DNA of 64,000 nucleotides, from the NCBI GenBank assembly GCA_950022655.1, contig OX465589.1, forward strand, positions 33,016,892 through 33,080,891, written 5' to 3'. The stretch's first letter is position 1. Every line of letters begins with the position of its first letter. The translations under genes were made by a program, and so were the position numbers. Origin of the DNA: Alentia gelatinosa (Eukaryota; Annelida; Polychaeta; Phyllodocida; Polynoidae). Below the pieces are notes generated by a model. It did no database searches and was not told the origin of the DNA. It saw only the letters and a program-made list of their open reading frames with translations. Below, one piece after another: positions 62,900-64,000 of the stretch.

Positions 62900-64000
62900 G
62901 GCCTACTTAATTGGTCGCTAGTTTATGCAGCGACCTTGATATTGACTGCACTTGTTACTGATAGATTGGCCATCAACCCCTGTCTGTGCTGAGCTCCTCA
63001 CTCTCAGTCGGATAGATTGACGTGCCGTACCGTACGCAGAATTTAACTCACTGTCGCCCAAATTATCATAGCCCAAGACATCTAAGGATGATACGTACCA
63101 AATGCGGATATTCACTTCCAGTTAGAATTCAGCCATGAGACTTTAACACCAGTTAGGGACACATATAACCTACGATCACCTAAAATATGAAGAAAATCGG
63201 CCAATTAGATCTAACGATATTCGTGTTTGAATCTGGTTGTATCAAATGCTGCTCTGGTGGCCAGTGTAGGCCTACTTAATTGGTCGCTAGTTTATGCAGC
63301 GACCTTGATATTGACTGCACTTGTTACTGATAGATTGGCCATCAACCCCTGTCTGTGCTGAGCTCCTCACTCTCAGTCGAATAGATTGATGGGCCTTACC
63401 TTACGCAGAATTTAACTGACTGTCGTCCAAATTATCATAGCCCAAGACATCTGAGGATGATGCGTACCAAATGCGGAAATTCACTTCCCGTTGGAATATG
63501 GCCATGAAACTTTAACACCAGTTAGGGACACATATAACCTACGATCACCTAAAATATGAAGAAAATCGGCCGCTTGGATCTAACGACATTCACGTTGGAA
63601 TATGGTTGTATCAAATGCTGCTCTGGTGGCCAGTGTACTGACGCTGGGTGACTATGATAAGAACTAACGTTTTAATTGACAGGTCCTGCCACCTGGTGTA
63701 TTATGTGAAACCAGGTTCCTCACTACATTCATAACGCCCTTAACATGCCCTCTTCCTGTCAGACTCAGTGGTCTAGAGGTAGTGTCAGCAAGGGAAACCT
63801 ATGGTTGAGAGTTCAATCCCCTTCCATGCAGAGCGTTTTTTTTTCAAGAGTCATGGGTGAGACAGTTAGGCTGGGTGAGACAGACTCAGGCAGAGTGAGA
63901 CAGACTCAGGCAGGGTGAGACAGACTCGGGAAGGGTGAGTTGAGACAGACTCAGGCAGGGTGAGACAGACTCTGGCAGGATGATGAGAGACAGACTCAGG
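62900..64000 (+). repeat. Unit 36 (partial, cut by window edge)
   Basis: B1 62900-63268, B2 63269-63637, C 63638-63854, start of the minisatellite 63855-64000, tRNA-like 63762-63830. The array continues past the right edge. Confidence 0.93.

Larger units (their letters stand above)
1..64000 (+). repeat. Composite macrosatellite array, 1759-bp period
   Basis: The window is filled end to end by direct repeats of one composite unit in the order B1 (369 bp), B2 (369 bp), C (about 218 bp), minisatellite A (about 803 bp). Starts of successive B1 modules are mostly 1756-1759 bp apart. There are 35 complete units, a partial minisatellite at 1-191 and a partial unit from 62900 to the end. Neighbouring units differ by a few substitutions, while some distant units share rare variants, as expected for unequal exchange and gene conversion. 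I see no inserted transposon, no orientation switch and no unique flank. No gene is supported anywhere. The host is most likely a eukaryote; centromeric, subtelomeric or sex-chromosome location cannot be judged from this window. Confidence 0.97.

Overview
The whole window is one satellite array. I find no protein-coding gene, rRNA gene, CRISPR array, transposase or other single-copy DNA. From base 1 to 64000 it is a head-to-tail array of a composite macrosatellite with a canonical period of 1759 bp: a 191-bp partial unit at the left edge, 35 complete units, and a 36th unit cut by the right edge. The array form and the tRNA-derived (RNA polymerase III type 2) promoter module in every unit point to a eukaryotic nuclear genome. 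I cannot name the species.

Each canonical unit has four modules in fixed order and orientation. (1) B1, 369 bp. (2) B2, 369 bp, a diverged tandem copy of B1 with about 24 substitutions, none in the first 111 bp or last 35 bp. (3) C, about 218 bp, with a hairpin, then a 69-bp tRNA-like element with good A and B boxes and a run of 7-9 T about 7-12 bp after it. (4) A, about 803 bp, a purine-rich minisatellite of 37 monomers of 20 or 25 bp in a 20-25-20-25-20 (110-bp) super-pattern. The array is therefore nested: 20/25 bp, 110 bp, 803 bp, 1759 bp, then 3518-bp dimers and a larger segmental duplication.

Most units are 1756-1759 bp. The exceptions are informative. Six units (starting 24425, 31599, 35507, 41073, 43125, 55729) carry a third B module. 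It is always the same 293-bp B2/B1 hybrid with the same 76-bp deletion. One unit (23035) has a single B. Two units about 33 kb apart (28236 and 61296) lack exactly seven minisatellite monomers (155 bp). One (31599) has a 98-bp out-of-phase duplication, and one (1950) lacks a single 20-bp monomer. Shared variants show local spread: a roughly 3-kb block near 34.65-37.7 kb recurs 5566 bp downstream, a 3518-bp dimer repeats at 45.2-52.2 kb, and one B2 substitution marks six consecutive units at 45.5-54.7 kb.

The long minus-strand reading frames in the minisatellite (repeats rich in Ser, Pro, Leu, Cys) and the 65-codon minus-strand frame in B1 are by-products of repeat composition and copy homogenisation, and I do not call them genes. 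The most testable functional idea is that each unit is a potential Pol III transcription unit firing toward the G-rich minisatellite. Whether any copy is transcribed cannot be told from sequence.
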